The notes: a model not told the origin generated them from the letters alone. Counted from the first letter of the stretch, positions 26,294-39,801 are shown. The stretch is 64,000 nt of DNA from Marisediminicola antarctica (GCF_009930795.1 NZ_CP017146.1:372001-436000); one strand, 5' to 3'. A program made the numbers and translations.

Positions 26294-26328
26294 TCGGGCA
26301 CCGGTGCGCGCGTCGCGCCGGTGCCCGA
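26294..26328 (-). terminator. Terminator hairpin after the gyrase operon
   Basis: An 11-bp perfect stem (TCGGGCACCGG / CCGGTGCCCGA) begins 5 bp after the DUF3566 stop and is followed on the minus strand by CGATTTAG. It separates gyrA from the tRNA genes. Confidence 0.6.
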
Positions 26329-26332
26329 CCGA

Positions 26333-26732
26333 TCAGTTGTTCTGGAATCCGACGAGCAGCCCGCCGGTGATTCGCGCGGCGAGGTTGTAGAGCACGGCGA
26401 AAACGGCGCCGAGGGCGGTACCGATCACGACGTTGAGCGCCGCGACCACCAGGGCGAAACTCGCGACGGTGGCAAGCGAGAACTCACTGGTCACGCTGAA
26501 GGTTTCGTCGTTGAGAACCGCGCGGAAGAGGTCATCGAGCTCGCTGAAGATGCCGGTCGAGTTGAGCACCGTCCAGACCAGGATCGCAACGACGACCTGC
26601 ACGATTCCGAAGCAGATCGCGGTGAGGAACGAGAGCTTGACCACCGACCAGAAGTCGAGATACATGAGCTTCAGACGCACCTGCTTGGTATTGGCCTTCT
26701 TTGGTGCCTTGCGCTGAAGTTTTTCGGCGACG

Positions 26733-26740
<8 letters not shown>
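26333..26740 (-). CDS. DUF3566 membrane protein
   Basis: A 135-residue protein with a basic N-terminus and two or three hydrophobic helices ([20 protein letters not shown] and the Ala/Val-rich C-terminal part). It is the small DUF3566 protein encoded directly after gyrA in many actinobacteria. Members have been linked to polar growth or cell-wall processes, but no biochemical role is certain. ATG 26740 overlaps the gyrA stop by 8 bp, so translation is probably coupled. Confidence 0.88.
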
Positions 26741-29363
<2,623 letters not shown>

Positions 29364-29428
29364 ATCTGGTGAGTCCTTAGTGAGTGGGCGGGTGCGATCG
29401 GGGCGCGTCGCGCCCTAACGAACCGAGG

Positions 29429-31435
<2,007 letters not shown>

Positions 31436-31567
31436 TCAACCGTGGCCGGGCTTTCTCTTCGGAAAGATGCCTCGAGGACCTCCCGATTCTACCAAAGCAC
31501 TGAGAGGCATCAGTCCTAAACGCCCTTCTGAGGACAGATTTTGTGCGGACCGATCGTTTTTGCCCTG

Positions 31568-32056
31568 TTATCCATAGGTATCGCGCGGACCACGCCCAGG
31601 AATTGATTTGGGGCCGCGTTTCCAGGAGGGGGCACCCGGCCCTTCGAAGCGCACCGACTGGATGCCCGCGTCCGGGTATTTTGCGGCGATCTGGCTCGTA
31701 ATCTGTACCCGCATGAGACGCAGCTGGGTTGCCCACGCCGTCGAATCGCAGCGTACCGTGAGTGTCCCCTCCTCGATGCCGACCGGAGTTGAGTGCTCGG
31801 CCGTCTCGACACCGGCGATATCCGCCCACGAGGCGAGAAGCTCCGACTGGGCGAGGGGTGAATTCCAGCCAAGAGTGGCCGTGAGGTTGTCGAGCACCTC
31901 ACCGAGGCCGCGGGCATCCCGTCCCAGACCGAACGCGGTGCTCGAACCCGGCTCCTTCTTCGTCCGCTTGCGGGCGTCGCTCGATCGGGCCTGGCCGTTC
32001 CCGAACACCCGGCGGAACCTCTCATAGACGGCGCGGGATTCCGACTCCTCGATCAT
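31568..32056 (-). CDS. dciA: DciA-like DUF721 protein (replicative helicase loader/operator)
   Basis: A 162-residue protein. The conserved DUF721 core (WADIAGVETAEHSTPVGIEE to RCDSTAWATQLRLM) is preceded by a basic, flexible N-terminus. DciA proteins load or operate DnaB at replication start in bacteria that lack DnaC/DnaI; no DnaC is in this window, while dnaB is at 55.2 kb. ATG 32056 overlaps the recF stop by 4 bp. Position between recF and gyrB is the same as in mycobacteria (Rv0004). Confidence 0.88.
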   Translation of the reverse strand: MIEESESRAVYERFRRVFGNGQARSSDARKRTKKEPGSSTAFGLGRDARGLGEVLDNLTATLGWNSPLAQSELLASWADIAGVETAEHSTPVGIEEGTLTVRCDSTAWATQLRLMRVQITSQIAAKYPDAGIQSVRFEGPGAPSWKRGPKSIPGRGPRDTYG

Positions 32057-33216
32057 TCGTCCACAATCCTGCCCTGCTGGATGCGCACCGTGTTGGCGGT
32101 GAGCTCCTCAGGGACGTCCTCGAGCACCGCGGCGGTGATGAGCACCTGTTCGAAGCCGGCCACGGCACCCGCGAGTCGCGCGCGCCGGGACTGATCGAGT
32201 TCAGCGAAGACGTCGTCGAGGATGAGCACGGGGTCTCCGCTGGTCGACTCCCGGCGCAGCACCTCAGCCGACGCGAGCTTCAGGGAGAGAGCGAACGACC
32301 AGGACTCACCATGGCTCGCATAGCCGCGCGCCGCCATGCCATTGAGCTCGAGTATGAGGTCGTCGCGGTGGGGGCCGACAAGTGTGACGGCGCGTTCGAG
32401 CTCCGCCCGGCGCAACCGCACAAGGGACGCCCGAAACGCCACCGCGGCATCCGCGGCGAAGATCGGCACGAACTCGCCGCCTGTGGAGGCCGGGGAGTTC
32501 TCGTCGTCCACGTCCGACGACAGGATGCTGAGCTGGCTCGACAGCTGGGCCCGGTGGTCTTCTCCCGCGATCGCCACGTACGCGGCGCTCACCTGCGGTA
32601 CCAGCAGGGCAATCAGTCGGCTTCGCGCCTCGATCAGCTCGGAACCCAAGGCGACGAGCCGGTCATCCCAGATTTCCAGGGTCGAGAGCTGTGCCCCTTT
32701 CACCCCGGAGGACCTCGCCGACTTCAGCAGGCTGTTGCGCTGCTTGAGCACACGGTCGTAGTCGGCCATCACACCCGACAGCCGTGGTGTGAGAAGCACA
32801 AGGAGTTCATCGAGAAAACGACGGCGGCCAGAGGGCTCCCCGCGCACGAGCGCGAGATCCTCCGGGGCAAACAGCACACTCGAGAAATACCGGGGCAGGT
32901 CACGGGTCCTGATCGCGGACCGGTTGATCTGAGCACGATTCGCCGAGGTGCGGTTGAGTTGCACCTCAGCGAGCACCTGACGGTCTCCGTGCTGCACCCG
33001 GGCCCGAACGATCGCTGAATCACAGCCCTTGCGGATCATCGCGTGATCGGTCGCGACGCGGTGGGAGCCGAGGGTACTGAGATACCCCAGCGACTCCACG
33101 AGATTGGTCTTGCCTTGCCCATTGCTGCCCACGAACAGGTTCGCCCCCGGCGCAAACTCGACCTCCGCAGTCTCGTAATTGCGAAAGTCGGTGAGGGTCA
33201 AGTGGGTGACTAGCAT
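32053..33216 (-). CDS. recF: RecF: recombination/replication repair ATPase
   Basis: A 387-residue SMC-like ABC ATPase. Walker A is GSNGQGKTN near residue 32, the signature region has the SHGESWSFALSLKLA stretch, and Walker B is LILDDVFAELD. RecF acts with RecO and RecR to load RecA at gapped DNA. The start is taken as ATG 33216. It lies 73 bp after dnaN and overlaps dciA. Confidence 0.97.
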   Translation of the reverse strand: MLVTHLTLTDFRNYETAEVEFAPGANLFVGSNGQGKTNLVESLGYLSTLGSHRVATDHAMIRKGCDSAIVRARVQHGDRQVLAEVQLNRTSANRAQINRSAIRTRDLPRYFSSVLFAPEDLALVRGEPSGRRRFLDELLVLLTPRLSGVMADYDRVLKQRNSLLKSARSSGVKGAQLSTLEIWDDRLVALGSELIEARSRLIALLVPQVSAAYVAIAGEDHRAQLSSQLSILSSDVDDENSPASTGGEFVPIFAADAAVAFRASLVRLRRAELERAVTLVGPHRDDLILELNGMAARGYASHGESWSFALSLKLASAEVLRRESTSGDPVLILDDVFAELDQSRRARLAGAVAGFEQVLITAAVLEDVPEELTANTVRIQQGRIVDE

Positions 33217-33289
33217 GCTGATCTCCGCTGCACCGGGCTACCGGGGCTGAGACCCGAGCCAGGTGCGCATGGAATGTGGCAGCTGCCGC

Positions 33290-34435
33290 TCAGCGCAGCA
33301 GCAGATTCGGCTGGAGCAGGTAACGGAAGTCGTCCGCACCCGGCTGGTCCTTCGACGACTGGCTCGTGATGAGGACCGGTCCTGGCTTGTTGGGATTGTC
33401 GGTTTTTGTAAACGAGATGCGCACGAACTCCGACTTCACCGCACCGAGTCCGTCGAGCAGGAACTGCGGTTTGAGCGACACGACGGTGTCGGTCCCGGTG
33501 AGGAAAGCGTCGATGGACTCGGATGCCTGGGCCTGCTCCGACCCGATCGCCTCGAGCGTGAGCCCATCGACAGTGAAACTGAAGCGAAGGGCCGCCTCGC
33601 GCTCGAGAACGAGCGAGACGCGGCGCACCGACTCGATGAGCTCGGCCGTGTTCACCACGGCGTAGTTGTCGACGGTCTCGGGGAACAGTCGCTTGACCGG
33701 GGGAAAATTGCCTTTGATGAGCAATGAGGTGACGGTCTTTTTGTCGGCGCGGAAGGCGATGAGCTCGCGCTCGTCGGTGCTCGTTATCGACACGGAAATC
33801 GTGCCGCTGTGGCCGAAAGTCTTGCCGATTTCCTGCAGCGTGCGCGCCGGCACCAGCGCTGTGACAGATTCGACCTCGGATCCGGCCGAATCCCAGTCGA
33901 TCGCGCGCACTGCGACGCGATACCGGTCGGTTGCCACGAGGCTCAACGAGTTTTGCGACACCTCCAGCTGCACGCCCGTGATCACCGGGGTGACATCGTC
34001 ACGCGATGCCGCGACGGCGACCTGGGCTACGGCGGTGGCGAACTCCTCGGCGGGAAGCAGGCCGGTCTGCTCGGAGACGTGCGGCAGGGTCGGATATTCC
34101 TCGACGGGCATGCTGAGCAGTGTGAAGTGCGCCGAGCCGCACGTGACCTTGATGCGGTTGTCCTCGGTTGAGAACTGCACCGGCGCGGAGGGCAGACGGC
34201 TTGCGATATCGGCCAGCAGGCGGCCCGAGACGAGGATTTTGCCGTCCTCTTCGACCTCGGCCGTGATCGACGTCTGGGCGGACACCTCGTAGTCGAAGGA
34301 TGACAGCGTCAGTCCCTCGCTCGTCGTCTCGATGAGCACGCCGCTGAGGATAGGCAGGGTTGTGCGTTGCGGGAGGAGCTTCACGGCAAAGGAAACGGCT
34401 TCGCTGAAGACGTCACGGTTGACCTGAAACTTCAT
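33290..34435 (-). CDS. dnaN: DNA polymerase III beta subunit (sliding clamp)
   Basis: A 381-residue clamp starting MKFQVNRDVFSEAVSFAVKL. Three similar domains are expected, and the C-terminal hydrophobic pocket region is present. It encircles DNA and tethers the polymerase. ATG 34435 is preferred over an upstream frame extension because GGGGAG lies five bases before it and the residues upstream look non-coding. It lies 383 bp downstream of dnaA across the origin candidate. Confidence 0.97.
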   Translation of the reverse strand: MKFQVNRDVFSEAVSFAVKLLPQRTTLPILSGVLIETTSEGLTLSSFDYEVSAQTSITAEVEEDGKILVSGRLLADIASRLPSAPVQFSTEDNRIKVTCGSAHFTLLSMPVEEYPTLPHVSEQTGLLPAEEFATAVAQVAVAASRDDVTPVITGVQLEVSQNSLSLVATDRYRVAVRAIDWDSAGSEVESVTALVPARTLQEIGKTFGHSGTISVSITSTDERELIAFRADKKTVTSLLIKGNFPPVKRLFPETVDNYAVVNTAELIESVRRVSLVLEREAALRFSFTVDGLTLEAIGSEQAQASESIDAFLTGTDTVVSLKPQFLLDGLGAVKSEFVRISFTKTDNPNKPGPVLITSQSSKDQPGADDFRYLLQPNLLLR

Positions 34436-34818
34436 GGGGACTCCCCTGGCGCGATTGCGGATGACTCGGGCCTCAATACTGACATAGCCGGAGCCCGGCT
34501 CCGTGGCCGGCGATCGAGACACTCGGTCGTGAACAGGTTCTTTTCTGACCCAATGGATTCTTTAAAGAACAATTGTATTAACCGTTGTGTGAACTGTGAG
34601 TAACTCGGGGTTTCTCAAACGGGCGTAGGGAACTACACACGTGTGAGTTGTGGAGGGGGTGTGGGACTGGCGTCACAATTGGCCGAAGGTCGGCATTGTT
34701 GTCATTCGGAGATTCCACAGGCGAGAGACGTTCTCGACAAGCCAGTGGGTAGTTATCCACCGAATTACACAAGTTATCCACATTGTGCACTACAGCCCCA
34801 TTTTTGGGGGCAGTGGCC
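34436..34818. other. Candidate oriC, dnaA-dnaN intergenic region
   Basis: This 383-bp gap is the usual oriC position in actinobacteria. It holds a perfect DnaA box TTATCCACA (34774-34782), a one-mismatch box TTATCCACC (34753-34761), and an AT-rich stretch around 34553-34586 (containing TTTAAAGAACAATTGTATTA) that could serve as the unwinding element. A GCCCC/GGGGGC hairpin with a TTTTT loop lies at about 34795-34812. I see only two good boxes here, fewer than expected, so the functional origin may include the boxes upstream of dnaA. Confidence 0.65.
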
Positions 34819-36249
34819 TTACAGGCTGCTGTAGCGGTGGTTTTGTTTGATACGGCTGGTCAGCTCGGTCACTTGGTTGTAGATCGAGCGCCGCTCCTTC
34901 ATGAGCTCGCTGATCTTCTTGTTGGCGTACATCACGGTCGTGTGGTCGCGGTTGCCGAATAACTGGCCAATCTTGGGAAGGGAGAGGTTGGTCAGTTCCC
35001 GGCACAGGTACATCGCGATCTGCCTGGCCGTGGCCACGGCCTGCGACCGGGAGGACCCATAGAGGTCGTCGACGGTCAGCTTGAAGTAGTCGGCGGTGTG
35101 ATTGATGATGTCGACCGGGGCGATGACGTTGTCGTCGTCGAGCGTGATGAGGTCTTTGAGCACCGTTTGCACGAGCGCCATGTCGACGGGCATCCGATTC
35201 AGACTCGAGAATGCCGTCACGCGGATGAGGGTGCCCTCAAGCTCCCGGATGTTCGACGACACCTTCGAGGCGATGTACTCGAGGATGTCGTGCGGTACCT
35301 GGAGCCGGTCACTCTGCGCCTTCTTCCGCAGGATGGCGATGCGGGTCTCCAGATCGGGCGCCTGCACGTCGGTGATGAGGCCCCACTCGAAGCGCGACCG
35401 CATACGGTCTTCAAAGCCCGTCAATTGTTTGGGCGGGAGGTCGCTCGTGATGACCACCTGCTTGTTGTGGTCGTGAAGGGTGTTGAAGGTGTGGAAGAAG
35501 GCCTCCTGGGTGGAGTCCTTCCCCTGCAGGAACTGGATGTCGTCGATCAGAAGGATGTCGATGTCGCGGTAGCGGGACTGGAAAACCGACGCCCGGTTGT
35601 TGGCGATCGAATTGATGAAGTCGTTGGTGAATTCTTCCGAGCTGACGTACCTGACCCGGATGCCGGGGTACATGCTCTCGGCGTAGTGGCCGATCGCGTG
35701 CAGAAGGTGGGTCTTACCGAGCCCGGAATCACCGTAGATGAACAGCGGGTTGTATGCCTTTGCCGGAGCCTCTGCGACCGCCACTGCAGCCGCATGGGCG
35801 AACCGGTTGGAGCCCCCGATGACGAAGTTGTCGAAGTTGTACTTCGGGTTGAGGCGTGAGTCGGCGCGCTTGCCGGTGGCCTCGGCCGGCGAGGGCATCA
35901 TTGTCTTCTGTTCCTGCCATGGCGCCTCCACACTCTCCTCCCGCCGTTCCTCGGCGGGGTCGAGTGAGTCGTGGGAGATGTCGGGGTTGACCACGATTGC
36001 GAAATTCGCCACCGAGACGCCGTCGCCGAGGTCGGCGATGGCGTTGAGCAGCGGCAGCCGGATGCGCTGCTCCAGCATCCCTCGGGTGAGGTCGTTCGGC
36101 ACCTCGAGATAGATCGTGCCTGCCATCACTCCCTTGGGCTCGACGAGGCTGAGGAAGCCCTGCAGCTGGGGGGTGATTCGTTCATCTGAACGCAAACTGG
36201 CGAGAACGGATTGCCAGATCGGCTGGATCTCGTCCGCGGTGTCGGTCAT
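34819..36249 (-). CDS. dnaA: Chromosomal replication initiator DnaA
   Basis: A 476-residue initiator. Domain I occupies about 1-90. A linker follows, then the AAA+ domain with Walker A GDSGLGKT at 173-180 and Walker B LLIDDIQFL. The C-terminal DNA-binding domain carries the DnaA signature (ARQIAMYLCRELTNLSLPKI, then FGNRDHTTVMYA). It binds DnaA boxes and melts oriC. The 287 bp before its start hold several DnaA boxes, which suggests autoregulation. Confidence 0.98.
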   Translation of the reverse strand: MTDTADEIQPIWQSVLASLRSDERITPQLQGFLSLVEPKGVMAGTIYLEVPNDLTRGMLEQRIRLPLLNAIADLGDGVSVANFAIVVNPDISHDSLDPAEERREESVEAPWQEQKTMMPSPAEATGKRADSRLNPKYNFDNFVIGGSNRFAHAAAVAVAEAPAKAYNPLFIYGDSGLGKTHLLHAIGHYAESMYPGIRVRYVSSEEFTNDFINSIANNRASVFQSRYRDIDILLIDDIQFLQGKDSTQEAFFHTFNTLHDHNKQVVITSDLPPKQLTGFEDRMRSRFEWGLITDVQAPDLETRIAILRKKAQSDRLQVPHDILEYIASKVSSNIRELEGTLIRVTAFSSLNRMPVDMALVQTVLKDLITLDDDNVIAPVDIINHTADYFKLTVDDLYGSSRSQAVATARQIAMYLCRELTNLSLPKIGQLFGNRDHTTVMYANKKISELMKERRSIYNQVTELTSRIKQNHRYSSL

Positions 36250-36277
36250 GCTTCCCCTTTACGTGCAATTCTTTGGG

Positions 36278-36370
36278 TTACTCACAGGGTTATCCACCGG
36301 CTGCGTCGTCCACCTACCTTAGTTTGCGGGGGTGTGGGCTCCGCAAAACGGGTTATCCCCATGTGGATAA
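36278..36370. promoter_or_regulatory. DnaA boxes upstream of dnaA
   Basis: Four box-like 9-mers lie in the dnaA-rpmH divergent gap: TTACTCACA (36278-36286, two mismatches), TTATCCACC (36290-36298), TTATCCCCA (36353-36361), and the perfect minus-strand box TGTGGATAA (36362-36370). The last two abut head to head. An AT-rich stretch with TTAAAGAAC follows at 36407. They fit dnaA autoregulation or a second origin module. Confidence 0.65.
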
Positions 36371-36535
36371 ACTGGGCCCTCCACCGGCGTGGTTTGACCG
36401 GAGCCCTTAAAGAACGTATTTTTAATCAGTTGACTTCTGGCCCGCGGGCCATCCCAATCCTTTGCAAGCTGTGTGATATCGCTTGCGGGGGCTCCGGGCA
36501 TCATCCTTTGACCGCAACATCGTGGAGATTCAATT

Positions 36536-36673
36536 ATGAGCAAGCGCACATTCCAGCCCAACAACCGTCGTCGCGCGAAAGTGCACGGGTTCCGCCTGCG
36601 TATGCGCACTCGTGCGGGACGAGCGATCCTCGGCGCACGTCGTCGCAAGGGTCGCACCGAGCTCTCCGCATAG
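36536..36673 (+). CDS. rpmH: 50S ribosomal protein L34
   Basis: A 45-residue, highly basic protein starting [19 protein letters not shown] and ending in GRTELSA, unmistakably L34. ATG 36536 has GGAG about nine bases upstream. It is the first gene of the plus-strand run away from the origin and lies 22 bp before rnpA, the classic rpmH-rnpA pair. Confidence 0.98.
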   Translation: MSKRTFQPNNRRRAKVHGFRLRMRTRAGRAILGARRRKGRTELSA

Positions 36674-36695
36674 CGGAAAACGGCCAAACCCACCG

Positions 36696-37037
36696 GTGCT
36701 CGCCCGACTGAATCGCATTGTGCGTTCCGATGACTATCGGTTCGTCGTTCGGTCGGGGCGGCGCTCGGCGACCCCGAATTTGGTCATCTACACGCGGAGG
36801 GGTACGGCCGAGCGGCCGCCTCGGGTGGGCTTCATCGTCTCGAAGGCCGTCGGCAATGCGGTGCGCCGCAACCTGGTCCGGCGCCGGCTCAAGGCAGCGG
36901 TGTCCGTTCTCGTCTCGGATCTCGCTCCGGGCACCGACGTCGTGATTAGAGCACTGCCAGCCGCGGCGCAGGCTTCCTGGGCTAGCCTTAACACTGAAAT
37001 AACCCAGATCCTACACAAAGGTATGGCGCGAGCATGA
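36696..37037 (+). CDS. rnpA: Ribonuclease P protein component
   Basis: A 113-residue basic protein. It starts MLARLNRIVRSDDYRFVVRSG and contains the RNase P signature VSKAVGNAVRRNLVRRRLK. It binds the RNase P RNA to mature tRNA 5' ends. GTG 36696 is chosen because it gives the normal family N-terminus; upstream in-frame codons overlap rpmH in another frame. The stop overlaps the yidD start by 4 bp (ATGA). Confidence 0.95.
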   Translation: MLARLNRIVRSDDYRFVVRSGRRSATPNLVIYTRRGTAERPPRVGFIVSKAVGNAVRRNLVRRRLKAAVSVLVSDLAPGTDVVIRALPAAAQASWASLNTEITQILHKGMARA

Positions 37038-37378
37038 GACGAACACTGACGTTCGTGCTGCTGCTGCCCCGGAACATCTGCGTGATTTTTCTCCGCGTCT
37101 ATCGCGCCGTGATCTCTCCACTCTATGGCGATGTCTGCCGCTATTACCCGTCATGCTCGTCCTATACGCTGCAGGCCATCCAGCACCACGGCGTGATTCG
37201 CGGGGTCGGGTACGGATCGCTCCGACTCATCCGCTGCCACCCCTGGGCGGCCGGCGGAATCGACGACATCCCGCTTGCGCGGAACTCCGGCTACACGATC
37301 AGTCGATTCGGTTTCGTGACACAACCTCAAGTAACCCGGGTGCATGCTGACCTGGCACTAAGCCACGGAAAGGGCTGA
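37034..37378 (+). CDS. yidD: YidD membrane-protein insertion efficiency factor
   Basis: A 114-residue protein with the invariant family core YRAVISPLYGDVCRYYPSCS and a CHPWAAGGIDD segment with the third conserved Cys. It helps YidC-dependent insertion of membrane proteins. Translation is coupled to rnpA through ATGA at 37034, and yidC starts 8 bp after the stop. Confidence 0.95.
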   Translation: MRRTLTFVLLLPRNICVIFLRVYRAVISPLYGDVCRYYPSCSSYTLQAIQHHGVIRGVGYGSLRLIRCHPWAAGGIDDIPLARNSGYTISRFGFVTQPQVTRVHADLALSHGKG

Positions 37379-37386
37379 CCCGAGAT

Positions 37387-38349
37387 ATGGACTTCCTAGG
37401 CACAATTCTCTGGCCCATCAAATGGGTCATCGAAGCGATCCTCGTCGCCTTCCACTCGCTGATCACCATGACCGGTATGGACCCGGACGCAGGTATCACC
37501 TGGGTGCTCTCGATTGTCGGCCTCGTGCTCGTGGTGCGTGCGGCGCTTATTCCGGTCTTTGTGCGCCAGATCAAGAGTCAGCGACGGATGCTCGAAGTCG
37601 CCCCGCATCTGAAGAAGATTCAGGATAAGTACAAGGGAAAGAAGGACCAGTTCTCTCGCGAGGCTATGCAGCGCGAGACGATGGCCCTGTACAAGAAGAC
37701 CGGGACGAACCCCCTGAGCTCCTGCCTGCCGCTGCTGCTGCAGATGCCGATCTTCTTTGGCCTCTTTTCAGTGCTGCAAAGTGCCCAGAGTGAAGGAAAC
37801 CCGGCGGGAATCGGGCTCCTCAACCAGGAACTCGCGACATCATTCGGAACCTCCGAGCTTCTCGGCGCTCCGCTGCACCTCGCCATCTCGACCGCCGACG
37901 GCAACGTGGCCGTCATTATCATCGCGGCAATCATGGTGGTGCTGATGACGGCATCGCAGTTCATCACGCAACTGCAGATCATGTCGAAGAACCAGTCGCC
38001 CGAGATGCAGAACTCCCCCATGTACAAGCAGCAGAAGCTCCTGTTGTACCTACTGCCCCTGGTATTCGCGTTTTCCGGGTTCACCTTCCCGCTCGGCGTG
38101 ATGTTCTACTGGCTTGTCTCGAACTTCTGGACCATGGTGCAGCAGTTCATCGTCATCAGGAACATGCCAACACCGGGCAGTGAGGCGGCGCTGGAACGCG
38201 AGAATCGCATCGCAAAGAAGAACCGGCGCCGCGGGATCACCATAATTGAGGACAAGGAAGATAAGCCGACCGACGAGGTCAAGCCGGCCCAGCGTCAGCA
38301 GCCGGTGGGCAAGGCCCGTGCGAAGAAGAAGCCGAACAACAAGCGATAA
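37387..38349 (+). CDS. yidC: YidC/Oxa1 membrane protein insertase
   Basis: A 320-residue short-form insertase without the large periplasmic domain of Gram-negative YidC. Membrane helices include WVLSIVGLVLVVRAALIPVF, with the conserved Arg in the hydrophilic groove. A cytosolic helical hairpin follows (SQRRMLEVAPHLKKIQDKYK), then NPLSSCLPLLLQMPIFFGLF. The C-terminal tail is strongly basic for ribosome contact. It inserts proteins into the cytoplasmic membrane alone or with SecYEG. Confidence 0.97.
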   Translation: MDFLGTILWPIKWVIEAILVAFHSLITMTGMDPDAGITWVLSIVGLVLVVRAALIPVFVRQIKSQRRMLEVAPHLKKIQDKYKGKKDQFSREAMQRETMALYKKTGTNPLSSCLPLLLQMPIFFGLFSVLQSAQSEGNPAGIGLLNQELATSFGTSELLGAPLHLAISTADGNVAVIIIAAIMVVLMTASQFITQLQIMSKNQSPEMQNSPMYKQQKLLLYLLPLVFAFSGFTFPLGVMFYWLVSNFWTMVQQFIVIRNMPTPGSEAALERENRIAKKNRRRGITIIEDKEDKPTDEVKPAQRQQPVGKARAKKKPNNKR

Positions 38350-38391
38350 CGGACTACCACTCTCCTCCCCCTTTTTATAGAAAGCAGCGCA

Positions 38392-38946
38392 GTGAGCGAT
38401 CCGAACACCCCCATCGAGGCCACGCCGACCGACGCCGATGTGGCCACCGAGGAGGCCACGGCGACACCGACCGAGACCGAGCGCACGGTCGTGCAGCTAG
38501 AAGAAGAGGGTGACATCGCCGCGGACTACATCGAGGAACTGCTCGACATCACCGATCTCGACGGCGACATCGATATCGATGCACGCGATGGGCGCGCCTA
38601 CCTTTCGGTGAACTCCAGCCAGGACAGCAATCTCCGCATACTCTCCAAGCCCGACACGGTGAACGCGCTGCAGGAACTCACGCGCCTCGCTGTTCAGGCG
38701 AAGACCGGGTCCTTTTCCAGGCTCATCCTCGATGTCGGTGGATCGCGAGCCGCTCGAGTGGCGGAACTGACGACACTGGTGGATCACGCTGTAGAGCGCA
38801 TCGAGGCCGGAGCGCAGGCGGCATCCCTGCCCCCAATGTCGTCCTATGAGCGCAAGCTCGTGCACGACATCGTGGGTGCGCGCGGGTTCCTGTCGGCATC
38901 GGAGGGCGAGGGTCGCGACCGGCACACCGTCGTCACCCGGGCATAG
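38392..38946 (+). CDS. jag: Jag/KhpB: KH and R3H RNA-binding protein
   Basis: A 184-residue protein with an acidic N-terminus of about 45 residues, a KH-like domain (about 55-120) and a C-terminal R3H domain (MSSYERKLVHDIVG, with the Arg and His of the family in the ERK/VH positions). Jag/KhpB proteins bind small RNAs and mRNAs and affect cell elongation. The start is GTG 38392. It lies 42 bp after yidC and just before the first parS site. Confidence 0.9.
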   Translation: MSDPNTPIEATPTDADVATEEATATPTETERTVVQLEEEGDIAADYIEELLDITDLDGDIDIDARDGRAYLSVNSSQDSNLRILSKPDTVNALQELTRLAVQAKTGSFSRLILDVGGSRAARVAELTTLVDHAVERIEAGAQAASLPPMSSYERKLVHDIVGARGFLSASEGEGRDRHTVVTRA

Positions 38947-38960
38947 TTTCACGTGAAACA
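38945..38960. other. parS: parS site 1
   Basis: AGTTTCACGTGAAACA differs by one base from the consensus TGTTTCACGTGAAACA; the inner 14-bp palindrome is perfect. It straddles the jag stop codon, in the gap before rsmG. ParB should bind here to form the origin segregation complex. Confidence 0.95.
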
Positions 38961-38975
38961 TCGCGGTGCACGCGA

Positions 38976-39611
38976 GTGACCACGCTGGAGTATGAAGCGG
39001 AGCCCGCAGCGGCGGCTGAGCTGTTCGGCACCCACATCGATGTTGCACGAAAGTACACCGATGATCTGGCGCAACGGGGTGAGGAGCTCGGGCTGATCGG
39101 TCCGCTGGAACTCCCCCGTCTATGGAGTCGTCACATTCTCAACTCGGCACTTCTTGCTCCATTGGTTCGACGCGGCGCGAGGGTGGGGGATATCGGCAGC
39201 GGGGCGGGTCTACCAGGGCTCGTTGTGGCGCTTGCCCGGCCGGACGCGCAGTTCGTGCTCATCGAACCGATGGAGCGTCGCTGTGACTGGCTTCGACACG
39301 AGGCGGCGGAGCTGGGCCTGACCAACGTCGAAGTGATGCGCGCGCGCGCGGAGGAAGCGCATCTCTCGCCGCTCCTAGACCAGGCCACCGCGCGTGCCGT
39401 GAGTGCTCTTTCGAAGCTCCTCCCCCTGACTGTTCCGCTTGTCCGATCGGGCGGCGAGGTGATTCTCATGAAGGGCGCGAACATTGAGGCGGAGGCCTTG
39501 GCGGCCGCGAAGGCCATCAAGCGGCTCCGGTTGACGGATATCGAGATTTTGCTGCTCGGCGACGGTGTTGCCACCGAGGTAACGCGGGTGTTTCGAGCTA
39601 CAGTGGATTGA
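38976..39611 (+). CDS. rsmG: 16S rRNA (guanine-527-N7)-methyltransferase RsmG
   Basis: A 211-residue SAM-dependent methyltransferase. It has LWSRHILNSA, the SAM-binding GDIGSGAGLPGLVVALARP, the acidic VLIEPMERRC and the later ARAVSALSKLL. It methylates G527 of 16S rRNA; loss gives low-level streptomycin resistance in other bacteria. The start is GTG 38976, with no strong ribosome site. It is flanked by two parS sites, so this is a segregation-dense interval. Confidence 0.95.
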   Translation: MTTLEYEAEPAAAAELFGTHIDVARKYTDDLAQRGEELGLIGPLELPRLWSRHILNSALLAPLVRRGARVGDIGSGAGLPGLVVALARPDAQFVLIEPMERRCDWLRHEAAELGLTNVEVMRARAEEAHLSPLLDQATARAVSALSKLLPLTVPLVRSGGEVILMKGANIEAEALAAAKAIKRLRLTDIEILLLGDGVATEVTRVFRATVD

Positions 39612-39724
39612 CCGATCGTTCGCGCAGTCGCCAGCCAGAGTCTGACATTGCGGTGCGTGGGGAGTTGTGCCCAACGACAGCAGCGCCCGCCAAACAAGCA
39701 TGACCGACCTACTGTGGTCGAGGG

Positions 39725-39740
39725 GGTTTCACGTGAAACA
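39725..39740. other. parS: parS site 2
   Basis: GGTTTCACGTGAAACA has the perfect inner 14-bp palindrome GTTTCACGTGAAAC and one mismatch in the outer pair. It is 780 bp from parS site 1 and lies just upstream of the chosen parA start, or inside parA if an earlier start is used. Confidence 0.95.
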
Positions 39741-39801
39741 TTTCGGTAGCAAGCGGCGTAGGAAGTTCCTCGGGGGCCCCGTCGATAGCGAGAAGACGAG
39801 T

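Noticed and set aside
31568-31576. TTATCCATA as a DnaA box at the dciA end
   Set aside because: One mismatch and isolated, overlapping the dciA stop; single near-matches occur by chance at this length.
34795-34812. Hairpin GCCCC-TTTTT-GGGGGC as a dnaA terminator
   Set aside because: The T run is in the loop, not after the stem on the dnaA strand, so termination is not supported; it is mentioned only as part of the origin gap.
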